From Trichomonas vaginalis G3 (Eukaryota; Parabasalia; Trichomonadida; Trichomonadidae), in NCBI RefSeq assembly GCF_026262505.1, contig NC_067204.1, forward strand, positions 25,017,300 to 25,081,299: a DNA stretch of 64,000 bases. The letters are read 5' to 3'. The position numbers were made by a program, and so were the translations under genes. Below, in pieces: positions 38,283 to 49,484 of the stretch. How positions within the stretch are numbered: position 1 is the first letter of the stretch; each line of letters starts with the position of its first letter. The notes under the pieces are model-generated. The model was not told the origin of the DNA. It saw nothing but the letters and a program-made list of their open reading frames with translations, and searched no databases.

Positions 38283-40623
38283 TCAATTAATTATTGGCCC
38301 TGGTATTCTTGGACTAAAGTAACGACCCCACGCTCCAATAGCATTAAACTATGGCAGTCCCAACGGGAGCCGCGGTAATTTACCGAGGTTTCCGCACACC
38401 GGTTCCTTTTTTAGGAATTTTTTAGATTAAAAAATATGCTTTGTAAATCATTTTTTGTAAATCGGCAAAAATTTGGAAATATTCTGACGACAATAAATCT
38501 GGGAATAGTATTTTAAATACGAGAACAACCTATTTAAAAGTGTTTCGCTCGATTTTGTATAATTTCAAATTTTCGCATATAGCTTTCCGTGAATTACCGT
38601 GATTTTACCGCCACATCAATAGTTTACAACACTTTTTCCGTAAAATTGAGTTACGGGAATCCGTAAGATTACCGTACCTCACTTCTAGTTGAAAATAGCA
38701 TTAGTACATAATAAATAGATATATTATTCATATTTTTGATTTTGAATTACGGAAAAAGTGAGTTCAGAACTTCCAATTATTATTTGATTAATTATGTTAA
38801 AAATACTATAAGGAATTAAAATACATAATGTTGAAATTTGAATTACGGAAAAAGTGAGGGTGAAAGTGAAGTGAAAAAGTAAGATATTTTTTGTTGAAAT
38901 AATCATAGTTGTACAATTTTGAAACTATATGTAAAGCTATAAATTGAATAAATTCAAAAAAAAATTGTTTATTCTTATTAATAAATTTATATTAATCAAT
39001 ATTTGAACAACCCGTAATTAAAATTGAATTCCTCTTAAAATTTAATCCACACGTTAATTTTTAATTGCTCGGCGAATGCCGAGCTTCCCTACTTCTCTTG
39101 TCATTCCTTCAAAAACTCTAATCTCATCGCACTTACAAACATCATTGATGTATTGTCGAGAAATCTTAGACTTGTTTGTCATTTGATTATAGCATTTGAA
39201 AGTCATCTCGAAAATCGATTAACAAGACAATTTCCCAAACATCTACATACAAGTAGATGATGGTAAACCCATTAGAGTTGTTTTGCTATGATTCCTCCAA
39301 TCTTATGATGAGAAAATCATATCAAAACAGCTCTAATCGAAATTCTACACAGCTTAGCATCCAGCTAGTTCCAAGTAATGCGATTACAACATCAACGGCC
39401 AAAGCCTTTCAGAGTCATTTAATCATTTCTTCTCATCTCAATGTGAAGTGGCCCCAAACGAACTACAAGCTGACGTTACAACGCATTACAACACGGTTAA
39501 TACGAGCATATACATTAGAGCTGCTTTGTTATGATCTCCCTCATCAATTGATGAGAGATCTCATTATGAAGCAGCTCCAATCGAACTAAAAACCTACATA
39601 CAAATGAGTGAAAACAAATTCATTAGAGTTGTTTTGCTTTGATTTCTCTCATCAGAAGATGAGAGATACCAGAACAAAACAACTCTAATCAAACTTTCTA
39701 CACAACTCAGCACAGTATCAATGCAAAGTAATGCGTCTGTATCGTTAACAAGCAAAGTTGTTTCGGGTCCTTCCATTTTGGAAGAATTCGGAACAACTTT
39801 GCGAATTGATAGTGTAAACCCATATACATGAAAGCGTGCATGCATAAAGACAGGTATTGTCAGCAATGACTACCTGCCCAGCTATGAGTGATCAGAGAAT
39901 TACCATCTCGGGCTTTTTGAGAACGTTTCAGCCAGGACCCTCGTATGTTGACTGTGAGAAAGGCATCCTTTATCTGAAATAGATGCTTTTCCAACAATCA
40001 AATTCGAAGATCTTCGATGTTGTTGTAAAAAGAGAAGGAGAAGGAAAGAAGAGGAAGGAGAGGAAGAAGGAAAGGAAAAGAAGAAGAAAAAAAAAGAAAA
40101 AAAAAGAAGGACATATTAAATATAATGCGCACTTAATAGTGCCGAGGCGGCGGAGCCGCCGAGACGCGATTTTTTTGACCCTATATTACCGCACGGCAAT
40201 GTTTTTCTCGATTTTGTACAGCCCTACATTAAACCATCCATTTTCGGTATGTCCTGGAGATCCATCTATTAATGTATTATCATAATGGTAGGATTTTGCT
40301 AGTCCCTTAAATGTATCCCAGCTATCCCCTAATACTTTTTTGTATCCAACACTATCGGATGTTGATGTTATATATTCTTTTTGCATGAATATTTGATAGC
40401 TATTGATCTCAGGATATTCTAATAAAAAATAATAAAAGCCAGACTTTTTATAACTTAGAGAATACAGATCTTCGTCATCAATAATACTATATAGTTGTGG
40501 TTCAATATTATATTTACAGTTTTCTTTCGTAAAGTAATGATCTCCAATTGAATCATGATGGAAAATTAAAAGCCATGATGATCCACTGAATTGCTTTACA
40601 TTTCTCCGATATAAATTAAACAT
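38283..40623 (-). pseudogene. Host surface/secreted family gene split by a transposon
   Basis: From ATG 40623 (MFNLYRRNVKQFSG) the reading runs leftward to 40227 (ENGWFN), where the 1,877-bp transposon begins. On the far side, after one copy of the 8-bp duplication, the same frame resumes as AIGAWGRYFSPRIPGPIIN and stops at 38283. The IGAW..Y...IPGP ending recalls parabasalid hypothetical families with a lectin-like beta sandwich. The frame upstream of the ATG is open for 14 more codons, to a stop at about 40669, without another ATG, so the 5' end may already be shortened. Interrupted by the insertion, hence not functional in this copy. Confidence 0.7.
38350..40226. mobile_element. Non-autonomous hairpin transposon, 1,877 bp, copy 1
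   Basis: Flanked by a perfect 8-bp duplication CATTAAAC (38342-38349 and 40227-40234). Ends: TATGGCAGTCCC on the left, and TAGGGCTGTACA on the right read on the other strand. Deeper, CGGTAAT-type sequence occurs near both ends. 8-bp duplications suggest the hAT (or P-like) class. No transposase gene. Interior: several long hairpins between 39259 and 39806 with related ATTAGAGYTGYTTTG stems, a GA-rich tract (about 40033-40110) and a GGCGGC-GGA-GCCGCC hairpin. A second copy lies at 60128-62054. Confidence 0.85.
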
Positions 40624-40669
40624 ACTAGCAAAGCTTTCATTGTTATGTTCAGCTTCTTTCTTCAAACTT

Positions 40670-42155
40670 TAAGGGTATGATATGTGATATGAATTTTTTT
40701 CGTTGCAAAGCTTATATATCTTCGAACACTCATCAAATTTCGCACACATCTACAAGAAATGTGATATAATTCGCGTGCATTTTATATTCTAATTCCGTGA
40801 TGTAAATCAAATTAATTTCATTTATCACGGAAAAACCATACATTTCGAATTCATAATTGGTTGTTAAGAAATGGACGGAGATAAGGATGTCAATTTGGAA
40901 GAAAAGTGAGAAAATTCCTAAAATGCTAAAAATGAATTTTCCAAACAGACTTTTTTATCTCATTTTTTTGATTTTGAAAAAAAATTGGAGAGAAGAACTC
41001 TTCATTTTTGAATTTTGTCACGATGGTTTTAAAGTATATTAGACACATGTATTGATATTACTATTTTTGTATATTTTGAGAGAAAATCCCTAAAAAGTGA
41101 GAAAATCTGAGACGGTTTGAGAAAATATATAAACTATTGAAAATTTGAATTAAACTTCTAATTTGGAAAAAAGAAATTTGGAAAGAAGAAAATTCAAAAA
41201 TCGAGATTTAGACTCGGTATCAAATGGAGAACAAAATGTTTCTTCATATGAAGGAAAAAAATTTTCTTGAGAAGAAATAGAGTTTTTAAAATTTTATTGT
41301 AATGTAATAAAATAAACAAATATTAAAATTATTTTTGATAACAAGAAAATTCCCAACAGAAAATATTTGAGACAAAGAAAAAAAGAAAATTGAAAAATAT
41401 TACTCTCCTTTACATTTCTTGAGATTTCAATTTATTTTATAAAATTGACAATTTTATACGTTTAGATGAAAATAAGTGATTTTGCTTGAAATAAAAATTA
41501 TTGTTTGTTTACAGCTATCAAATAGATTTTTGCTATTTTGATTAAAATTTGTTAATCAAATTAATAATTTTTTCTAAATATCTTAAATATCTGGATCACT
41601 CACTGATACGATGAATTAAACGATAAAAATAATACAAACTCAACTAAGTTTCCTGTCTTTCAACCAAAAAATATTATGCAATTTAAATTAAATTGTTTAT
41701 TCAAATATAAACAAAGATGAAATAATTACAGTTATCATAAACTTTATGAATAACTCTGTAATTGGTTCAGATTTTCGTAAAATATTTTTATTAAAATCGA
41801 TAAGAATATGTTTACCTAATCATCACATATCTATAAACAAGAGTAGAGTGATTTTATCATCGAAACTTTTTAAAAGCTGCAAGCTGGAAGTAAAAATCTT
41901 GTTTTTTTTTCTGAGTTAGTTGTAGAACTATTGATTCCCGAGTTATCATTGTGATGTAGAAGGATGTCAATGTACTGACTGAAGGATATGAAGTGAATTG
42001 AATTTCATTGAATTTCAATTTGATCAAATTTGTTGAAATTATATGAATGTGTCAACATCTGTATCACTCTCCTTCACTTCTTCCCTATTTTTTCGAGAAC
42101 GAAGCTAGCTCAGCTTTCCCTGAGCGAATTGACACTTTTGATGTCCTAAACGTAC
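40670..42155. other. Host intergenic DNA, no gene supported
   Basis: About 1.5 kb of AT-rich sequence with short open frames only. No convincing ATG context, repeat or RNA gene seen. Confidence 0.4.
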
Positions 42156-42458
42156 ATGCTCTCAAATTTATCGAAAAAAATAATACTACCTAAACTCGTA
42201 TATTCTTATTTTAAATATGATATTATCCTTAGATTCCACATTAGAATATATTTAAATCAACTTTTAAAAAAGTTCGAATCCTGCGCGTCTCACTTTTTAA
42301 ATTTTCCAAATGGAAAATTATATTCTCCTAAAACGAAAACAATTTTCCGAATTGACATCCTTAACGGAGATGCAAAAATTGTTTTAATGAATAATGCTAT
42401 GCAAGCTTTCGGTCGGAAATTTATAATTATTGAAAAGGATTCTTATTTTGACATGTAA
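42156..42458 (+). pseudogene. Host gene fragment of unknown family, 100 aa
   Basis: MLSNLSKKIILPKLVYSYFK to IIEKDSYFDM. The last 65 bases and some sequence after the stop are shared with a relic at 15145-15218, so it is the 3' end of a repeated gene family. GACACTTTTGATG, an initiator-like box with its own ATG, lies upstream. Length and isolation suggest a fragment rather than a whole gene. Confidence 0.4.
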
Positions 42459-43142
42459 TTTTTGTAAAGTAAGAAATCGCATAAAATGGCAAAATTTAAG
42501 ATAAAAAATTGAAAAGAATACTCATTGATGATAAGATTGTCGACTGAGCTTTGTCAGCTTATAAAAAGCATGCAACATAACTAAGGTAATTTAGAGTATT
42601 ATCCACATGGCATTAAATCTTCATTAAAGTATTAATTCGAGAAATTTTACAAATTTGATTAGCCGGTCGGAGATTGGATAATGTCATTGAATGAAACACT
42701 AATACTAATTTAACATTCGATAGTAATTGATAATGATCCAATGAAGATATTTTGAATTTTTTTTAGAAATATGAAAATTTCGATAATTAAATTTTATATA
42801 TGAGCTGTACTAGTACAGGTCATTGCTATTTGCTATGATGGTTGCTAAACTCAATTTTTAAATAACTGAACATAAATGTTATTTAAAATGTTGTAACGAA
42901 TATAATTTCTCCTTTGTCGGAATATAAATCACTTTTAATTCAAAAGTGATTTAAATTTTGAATGCTTTCAAAAGAATGAACTTGTCGATAAAATCTGCCT
43001 TATAGTTTTTAGTATTTAAATTATAATATAAAATCCTCACAGTTTAATATTCAAATTTGATTTTTATGTAGTGTAAACTTCTTAAAAATTCTATATAAAA
43101 AATAAAATAATCACACAATTAACATTGAAAATTGTAAAATTA
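42459..43142. other. Host intergenic DNA, no gene supported
   Basis: Nearly 700 bases of AT-rich sequence between a gene fragment and a transposon. Nothing recognisable. Confidence 0.4.
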
Positions 43143-43146
43143 AAAC

Positions 43147-44088
43147 TGTTGCATGCTAAGTTCGGTCAACGATAGAAATTGAGTGTAAATTAATCGTCGA
43201 GGAAGTACGATTATGTAAAGTAAAAAATGTTGTGGGATTTTTAATATTATATATTATTTTATAATAAAATTTTTTTGAGTCATTTTAAGAAGCACATATA
43301 ATTTTTTGAATTTAAAAATTAAAGTAGTGTCAAACGAATTTATCGCTTAATTTAATACTCAGATTTCTTAAAATTAATGAAAAAAAAGGTTTTCTGAGAA
43401 CTTTTGAGAATGGTTTTCAAATTCCATTATTGAAAATATAGGTATTGTATGAAATTCAAACTCTATATTTATTAAAATTCTAAATTTTTAATAAAATAAC
43501 TTTTCAGAGGAATATGATTTTGAATGGTTGATTAATAAGTATAAAAATTTATACGATTTTAAGGAGGGAATTGTTCCTTATGAGGTATACATCATAACTA
43601 TATACCTCATAAGGAACAATTCCCTCTTGATAGCTGGGAAACTTTCTCTGAATAACTTATCATTTGGAGAAAGTTCCCCAGCTATCTATTAGGAACTAAA
43701 GGCTATGAGGCACTAATATATAATCAGTGCCTCATAGCCTTTAGTTTCCTATTAAAAACGAGAAAACTTGTTCGAAATGATAAACAATTTCGAACAAGTT
43801 TCTCATTTTAAGGAGGGAATTGTTCCTTATGAGTATACATCATAACTATACCTCATAAGGAACAATTCCCTCTTGATATCCTGGATATTTTTGAATATAT
43901 TTTTTTAATTAAAGTTCTCAAAAGTATTATCAAAAGTGATTTTTTAAAAATATCTCCAATTAATTAACTAATTAAAAGTATTATATTTTTAAAATTAAAT
44001 AATTTTTCAATTTTTTGAAGGAATTGAGATACTTCCCACGACAATAAAATTGAGAGGTTTACATTATGACTGATCTTAGCATGCAACA
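43147..44088. mobile_element. Non-autonomous hairpin-array transposon, 942 bp
   Basis: Target duplication AAAC (43143-43146, 44089-44092). The left end reads TGTTGCATGCTAAGTTCGGT; the right end on the other strand reads TGTTGCATGCTAAGATCAGT. The inverted repeat continues with gaps to TAATCGTCGAGGAAGTA (left) and TTGTCGTGGGAAGTA (right). These ends match TGTTACATATTAAGTTCTGT and the TCGTCGAGGAAGTA segment of 57370-59857. It is therefore an internally shortened relative of that autonomous element. Interior: one and a quarter units of the four-hairpin array (43564-43877). No gene. Confidence 0.85.
43564..43877. repeat. Four-hairpin array, 248-bp period, order A-D-C-B-A
   Basis: Hairpin A (43564-43626) has a 26-bp perfect stem starting GAGGGAATTGTTCCTTATGA. 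Then D (GATAGCTGGGAAACTTTCTC type), C (ACTAAAGGCTATGAGGCACT type), B (GAAACTTGTTCGAAAT type) and a second A from about 43812. Stem sequences are the same as in 57784-58215 but the order is reversed, as if the array lay in the opposite orientation. Loops are about 11-20 bases. Confidence 0.9.
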
Positions 44089-44207
44089 AAACAAGTACTT
44101 AAAAGTCCTATTACATATATTGCAATCAAAATTATTCATGATATAACAATTCATTGAAAATCGCCCGCCGATAAAAATGTATAAAATTTTATTACATTAA
44201 ACCGGCA

Positions 44208-47200
44208 ATGTCTGCTTCAGATCCAAAGGTGCAGGAGCTACAGCAGAAAGTGAATAAACTGACTACAGCCAATGAAACTCTGAATAACGAAAATCTGAAA
44301 CTTAAATCTCAAGTCGTTGAATATGAAAAAGGAAATACCCCCATGGTAGCAGTTAGAAAGGAGTTAGATGATTTAAAGAACAAGTATTCCTTCTTGGAAA
44401 ACAAAAATACCAATCTTTCGAACGAAAGTAAAATGTTTGCTCGCCAAAATAAAGCATTAACAGATGAGAACAACATGTTAAAGAAGAAATTAGGAGAATT
44501 AGAAAAAACTTACGGTATTTCGGCCTCAAAATTTGGAGAATGGATGAAACAATTCGAATCTTTAAAGAAAGAGAACGCTAATCTAAAGGCAAGAATCAAG
44601 GAACTCGAAGACCAACTTGCATTGTTAAATACAGAGCGTGACGGTTATAATTCCATAATAAAGGACAAAGATAACCAATTTAAAGCCTTACAAGCGGAGA
44701 GAGATGATTTGGCAGCCAAAATAAATCAACTTACCCAGAAATGCCAGCTTAACGATGCCGAGAAAAACGCATTACAAGCAAAACTCGATTCATCCGAGAA
44801 TTCACTCAATGAATCACGAAATCAGTGTAACTTCATCAAGCAGCAGCTTGATGATAAGACTTCTCAATGCAATGACCTTGGAACGAAGTTATCACAGGCT
44901 GATCAGACGATTGCAGAGAAAATAGAGGCAATCAACCAGCTTAATAACGAGATTGATAACAAATCTAAGATCATTAAACAGTACGAAGACGAATTGGCAA
45001 AATCCAAAGAAGATTCTGAAGAATTAATGAAGAAATATCAAGAAGAAACTGATAAACTTAAGAAAGATAGCGAAAACTTACAAAATGAATTACAAAATCA
45101 GAAATCTTTGGCAGAATTAAACGCCAGCGACAAAGGAAACCTCCAGTCTGCAGTAAAACAGCTTCAAGATGATAATTCTAACTTAGAGAAGCAAATCAAA
45201 GTACTTCAAGATGACAAGTCAAATCTTGAAATTCAAAGGGAGAAATTAGAACAAGAAGTCGAAGAATTGAAGAAGTCCCAGCAAGAAAATGACGAGAAAT
45301 ACCAAAAGGAGAAGGAAGACCTCACACAAACCGTTAATAATCAAAATAACGAAATTAGCAATTTGAAGAAGCAAAACGAAGATCTCAGTAACTCTACAAC
45401 TAATGAGATCAATAATCTGAACAAACAGATCCAAGATCTTCAAAATCAAAAGTCAGATTTGGAGAAACAAAACGCAGATTATAACAATACTGTTAGCAAT
45501 AACAACGATGAGCTTGCTAATTTGAAGAAACTTAACCAAGAATTGCAAAATGAAAAATCAAATCTCCAGAAAGAAACAGAAAACCTCTCAAACACTGTTA
45601 ATGATAAGAATAATGAGATCGAAGAACTCAAGAAGCAAAACGAAGATTTACAAAATGAAAAACAAAATCTTCAGAAAGTCAAAGAAGATCTCACCAATAC
45701 AATCACTACAAAAGATGATGAAATCAAAGATCTCAAGAAACAAAACGAAGATTTACAAAACCAAAATAATGATTTGGAGAAACAGAAGGAAGATCTCAAT
45801 AATACAGTTGCCAACAAGGACAGTGAGCTCAATAACTTGAAGAATGATAACCAGCAACTCCAAGAAGCAAATAAGAAACAAAATGACGATATTAATAATT
45901 TGAAGAAGTCGAATCAAGATCTTGAAGACAAAGTAACAGATCTTGAGGGCAAGATAGATGAAATGACCGCTGAAAATGAAGGTTTGATGGAGAATGTGAA
46001 GACAAGAGACCTCCAACTTGACAATTTGCAGGGAGAACATAGCCAAACCGTCGATGAATTGAACCAAAACAATCTTTCTCTCCAGATGCAGATCGATTCA
46101 TTGAATTCCGATGTTAATGATCTGAAATCCCAAAAAGATTCACTTGAAAAGGACAAATCCGACCTTGAAAAGAAGGTTAAAGAACTAGAAGAAGCACTTG
46201 AAGATGAAAAGAACTCATCATTGTTGAATTCTTCCAACTTTAATGAAGAATCTCAGAAATTGATGGACAAGATCAACGAATTAACGAAACAGAACAGGGA
46301 AAAGAATCAAAACATCAAGAAATTGGAGAATGAGAAGGCAAATCTCCAACAGAACAACGATAATTTGAATCAAAGATTAGATAACGTCAAGAAACAATAT
46401 GAAGACTTGCAAGCAAGCAAATCTGAGTTGGTTGGAAAGTATAACGACCTTGTTGAGAAGTTCAACAAAGAGAGACAAACAAATAATGAATTATCTCAAC
46501 AGAACCAAGCTCAGAAACAGCAAATCCAGCAATTAATGAATGACTTAGCTTCATTACGTGATGGAAAATCCGATATTGTCCAAAAGTACAATGATTTGGT
46601 TGCTAAATTTAATGATGAACGCCAAGAAGCAGCCAAAACAAAGAGTGACCTTCAGAATCAGATCCAACAGCTTAAAGATGCCTTAGCCAAGGCAGAATCC
46701 AACCAAAAAGAGACACAAAACAAATTGGATATTTCAAATTCCGATTTAGAGAAAGAGAAAGATAAATCAAAGTCTCTTGAAGAAGAACTTGCAGCTCTTA
46801 AGTCCAAATTGCAGCAAGTACAAGAAGAAAAGGCTAATTTAGAATCAGATCTTGAAAATGAGAGACAAAATAACTCAAGTTCAAATGCAGAGTTATCTGA
46901 TAAACTCAGTAAGTTACAACAAGAAAACAGAGATCTTGTTAACCAAATCAACCAGCTCCAGAACGATTTGAAACAAAAAGAAAGTGAAATCCAAAAAGTT
47001 TCAAGTGATTTAGACAATTTGAACAATGTCATTCAAGACTTAGAGAGTCAAATGAACGACATGCAAGGAAAGAATGATGAATTGTCCAAGAAATTATCAA
47101 ATCTCGTTGATGACAATGAAAGAAAAGATAAACTCATCGATGATTTGAATTCACAACTTTCTAATTTGAACAATGAAAAAGATTCATTGACAAACAAATT

Positions 47201-48869
47201 GTCTGAGACGGAATCAGAGAAACTCGATCTTGCAAATCAGAATGAGAAATTGTTAAAGGTTATTGAAGACTTACAGAGATCTTTGAGTGAAGAAAAAGAT
47301 AAAAATAACAGTTCTCTTCTTAGTTTGGGAGATTTCGGAAAAGAAAATGCTCTTCTTAAAGAGAAAGTTGCAGATTTAGAAAAACAAGTTTCAAACTTAA
47401 AACAAGAGAATGAAACACAAAATGAAGAAATATCGAAATTAAACAATGATCTTCGGGAAGCTGCTGATTATATCGAAAAGATCAAACAACAATATTTGAA
47501 ACTCAAAAAAGAAAACCAAGCACTGAAAGAAGAAATTTCTAAACTGAAAGCAGAAAATGATGAACATAATTCTACAATTGATCAATTGAATGACGATAAG
47601 CGAGATTTAGAAGAACAATTGAAAGAATTGAATATAACACTTGATGAAGAAAAATCGAAATCATTTTCTCTTAACGAGAATGCATCAGAAGAACTTAAGA
47701 ACAAAGACGACATCAATGATGGACTTAAATCACAGTTGAAATCACAAGTTCAACAAAACAAAGAAATCGAAGCAGAAAATCATAACTTACGTTCACAAGT
47801 TGATCAATACAAATCTTCAAATGATGAACTCGAGACACAAATCTCTAATTATCAAGAAGAAAACAGTAATCTTCAAGATCTTTTATCATCATCCGAAAAC
47901 AAGAACAAAGACATCAATGAACAGAACAAACAACTGAAACAGAAACTTCAACAACTCGAGAATTCACTTCGAGAATCTGAAAACAAATATAATAATCTTG
48001 TTAAAAGCAATTGTGACGAAATCACAAAATTGTCACAACAATTACAAGATGCAATGCAAGATAATGCTAAATACAGTTCAGAAAAAGATAATTTGATTAA
48101 GAAACTCAAAGAATTGAATAACAATCTTAATGTACAAAAATCACAAAACAAACAAATAGAAAATCAACGATCATTCTTAGAACGCGAAAACCAACGTCTT
48201 AAATCACAAATCTCAGAGCTTTCTAAGAACCAAATTCCTTCTGTCGATATTGAAGATTTGAAATATCAAATGAGAACATTAACAATAGAAAACGAACACT
48301 TGAAGAAGAATAATGATGAGATTCGACAACGTATGCGTCACCTTGAATCAACGAATGCACAGTTGAGTATCCAGAACAATCAGAACGAATTGAAACTCTG
48401 CACACTTGAGCAACGATGTGTTTGGTTGTCAGGTGCACATGACAAACTTCGTAAAGAGAACTTCGACTTGTCAAGTACTATTGACACAATGAATTCTAAG
48501 AGTCAGTACGAGACTAAACCAAATGTTTATATTTCTGAAGGAAGCAAGAGCCAAGAAGAATATGAGATTAAGATCAGAGAACTTATTTTGCAAATTGAAC
48601 GACTTCATAAAGAACTTGAGGACAAGAACGAAAATAATAATGATGTTATCAGAATGAAACAGACAAATCAACAATTATCTAAAGTTAATCAGTCACTAGC
48701 ATTAGAGAATTCACGTTTGCGCTTCTGGCTCGAATGCGAGAAGAACAAATCGCATCGCTTGTCAGATAGTTATGTTGCCGTAAAGAACGAGAACCAACGA
48801 TTGTTTGAATACAACATGGAGAAAGACAGTTCATTAACTCCTCCTAATTCACCATTGAAATCTAAATAA
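44208..48869 (+). CDS. Giant host coiled-coil protein, 1,553 aa
   Basis: Starts MSASDPKVQELQQKVNKLTT and is coiled coil almost throughout, with heptads rich in Leu, Asn, Lys, Glu and Gln. Repeats such as LKKQNEDLQNEKQNLQK occur several times between residues ~380 and 560. The last 50 residues are different (SDSYVAVKNENQRLFEYN, then SSLTPPNSPLKSK), with a possible Ser/Pro phosphorylation site. Similar parabasalid proteins are annotated as viral A-type inclusion-like or golgin/centrosome-like coiled coils; these labels reflect coiled-coil composition only. One uninterrupted frame. A partial copy follows at 48929-49372. Confidence 0.85.
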   Translation: MSASDPKVQELQQKVNKLTTANETLNNENLKLKSQVVEYEKGNTPMVAVRKELDDLKNKYSFLENKNTNLSNESKMFARQNKALTDENNMLKKKLGELEKTYGISASKFGEWMKQFESLKKENANLKARIKELEDQLALLNTERDGYNSIIKDKDNQFKALQAERDDLAAKINQLTQKCQLNDAEKNALQAKLDSSENSLNESRNQCNFIKQQLDDKTSQCNDLGTKLSQADQTIAEKIEAINQLNNEIDNKSKIIKQYEDELAKSKEDSEELMKKYQEETDKLKKDSENLQNELQNQKSLAELNASDKGNLQSAVKQLQDDNSNLEKQIKVLQDDKSNLEIQREKLEQEVEELKKSQQENDEKYQKEKEDLTQTVNNQNNEISNLKKQNEDLSNSTTNEINNLNKQIQDLQNQKSDLEKQNADYNNTVSNNNDELANLKKLNQELQNEKSNLQKETENLSNTVNDKNNEIEELKKQNEDLQNEKQNLQKVKEDLTNTITTKDDEIKDLKKQNEDLQNQNNDLEKQKEDLNNTVANKDSELNNLKNDNQQLQEANKKQNDDINNLKKSNQDLEDKVTDLEGKIDEMTAENEGLMENVKTRDLQLDNLQGEHSQTVDELNQNNLSLQMQIDSLNSDVNDLKSQKDSLEKDKSDLEKKVKELEEALEDEKNSSLLNSSNFNEESQKLMDKINELTKQNREKNQNIKKLENEKANLQQNNDNLNQRLDNVKKQYEDLQASKSELVGKYNDLVEKFNKERQTNNELSQQNQAQKQQIQQLMNDLASLRDGKSDIVQKYNDLVAKFNDERQEAAKTKSDLQNQIQQLKDALAKAESNQKETQNKLDISNSDLEKEKDKSKSLEEELAALKSKLQQVQEEKANLESDLENERQNNSSSNAELSDKLSKLQQENRDLVNQINQLQNDLKQKESEIQKVSSDLDNLNNVIQDLESQMNDMQGKNDELSKKLSNLVDDNERKDKLIDDLNSQLSNLNNEKDSLTNKLSETESEKLDLANQNEKLLKVIEDLQRSLSEEKDKNNSSLLSLGDFGKENALLKEKVADLEKQVSNLKQENETQNEEISKLNNDLREAADYIEKIKQQYLKLKKENQALKEEISKLKAENDEHNSTIDQLNDDKRDLEEQLKELNITLDEEKSKSFSLNENASEELKNKDDINDGLKSQLKSQVQQNKEIEAENHNLRSQVDQYKSSNDELETQISNYQEENSNLQDLLSSSENKNKDINEQNKQLKQKLQQLENSLRESENKYNNLVKSNCDEITKLSQQLQDAMQDNAKYSSEKDNLIKKLKELNNNLNVQKSQNKQIENQRSFLERENQRLKSQISELSKNQIPSVDIEDLKYQMRTLTIENEHLKKNNDEIRQRMRHLESTNAQLSIQNNQNELKLCTLEQRCVWLSGAHDKLRKENFDLSSTIDTMNSKSQYETKPNVYISEGSKSQEEYEIKIRELILQIERLHKELEDKNENNNDVIRMKQTNQQLSKVNQSLALENSRLRFWLECEKNKSHRLSDSYVAVKNENQRLFEYNMEKDSSLTPPNSPLKSK

Positions 48870-48928
48870 ATATCTATATATTAAGATTCAAACTAATATC
48901 TTATAGTTTCTTCTTCTATATTTTCAAT

Positions 48929-49372
48929 TCTACAATTGAACAATTGAATGATGATAAGCGAGATTTAGAAGAACAATTGAAAGAATTGAATATAATACTT
49001 GATGAAGAAAAGTCTAAATCACTTTCTCTTAACGAGAATGCATCAGAAGAACTTAAGAACAAAGACGACATCAATGATGGACTTAAATCACAGTTGAAAT
49101 CACAAGTTCAACAAAACAAAGAAATCGAAGCAGAAAATCATAACTTACGTTCACAAGTTGATCAATACAAATCTTCAAATGATGAACTCGAGACACAAAT
49201 CTCTAATTATCAAGAAGAAAACAGTAATCTTCAAGATCTTTTATCATCATCCGAAAACAAGAACAAAGACATCAATGAACAGAACAAACAACTGAAACAG
49301 AAACTTCAACAACTCGAGAATTCACTTCGTGAATCTGAAATCAATAATTGTCTTAGGTCATTCAGTCATTGA
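48929..49372 (+). pseudogene. Partial duplicate of the coiled-coil gene
   Basis: 48929-49341 repeats 47571-47983 of the coiled-coil gene with only a handful of substitutions (about 98% by eye), including NASEELKNKDDINDGLKSQL. It then jumps to a diverged piece resembling 48672-48730 (GTCATTGACATTAGAGAATT). No start codon or promoter. A recent tandem fragment. Confidence 0.85.
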
Positions 49373-49484
49373 CATTAGAGAATTTGCGATTTGGTTTAAT
49401 ATATCTTATAAAATGTGAACGAATAAGTGGTAACAATAAATAAAGCATTAAAAAAATCGGACTGAAAACAAACAATAGAAACTT

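Noticed and set aside
39983-40285. Lys/Arg-rich 100-codon frame
   Set aside because: It is the GA-rich tract inside the non-autonomous transposon.
42100-42145. Short ATG reading after GACACTTTTG
   Set aside because: Ends after two codons. Kept only as a possible initiator for the downstream fragment.
45246-48674. Antisense and shifted frames within the coiled-coil gene
   Set aside because: Shadows of a Lys/Glu/Asn-rich reading frame.
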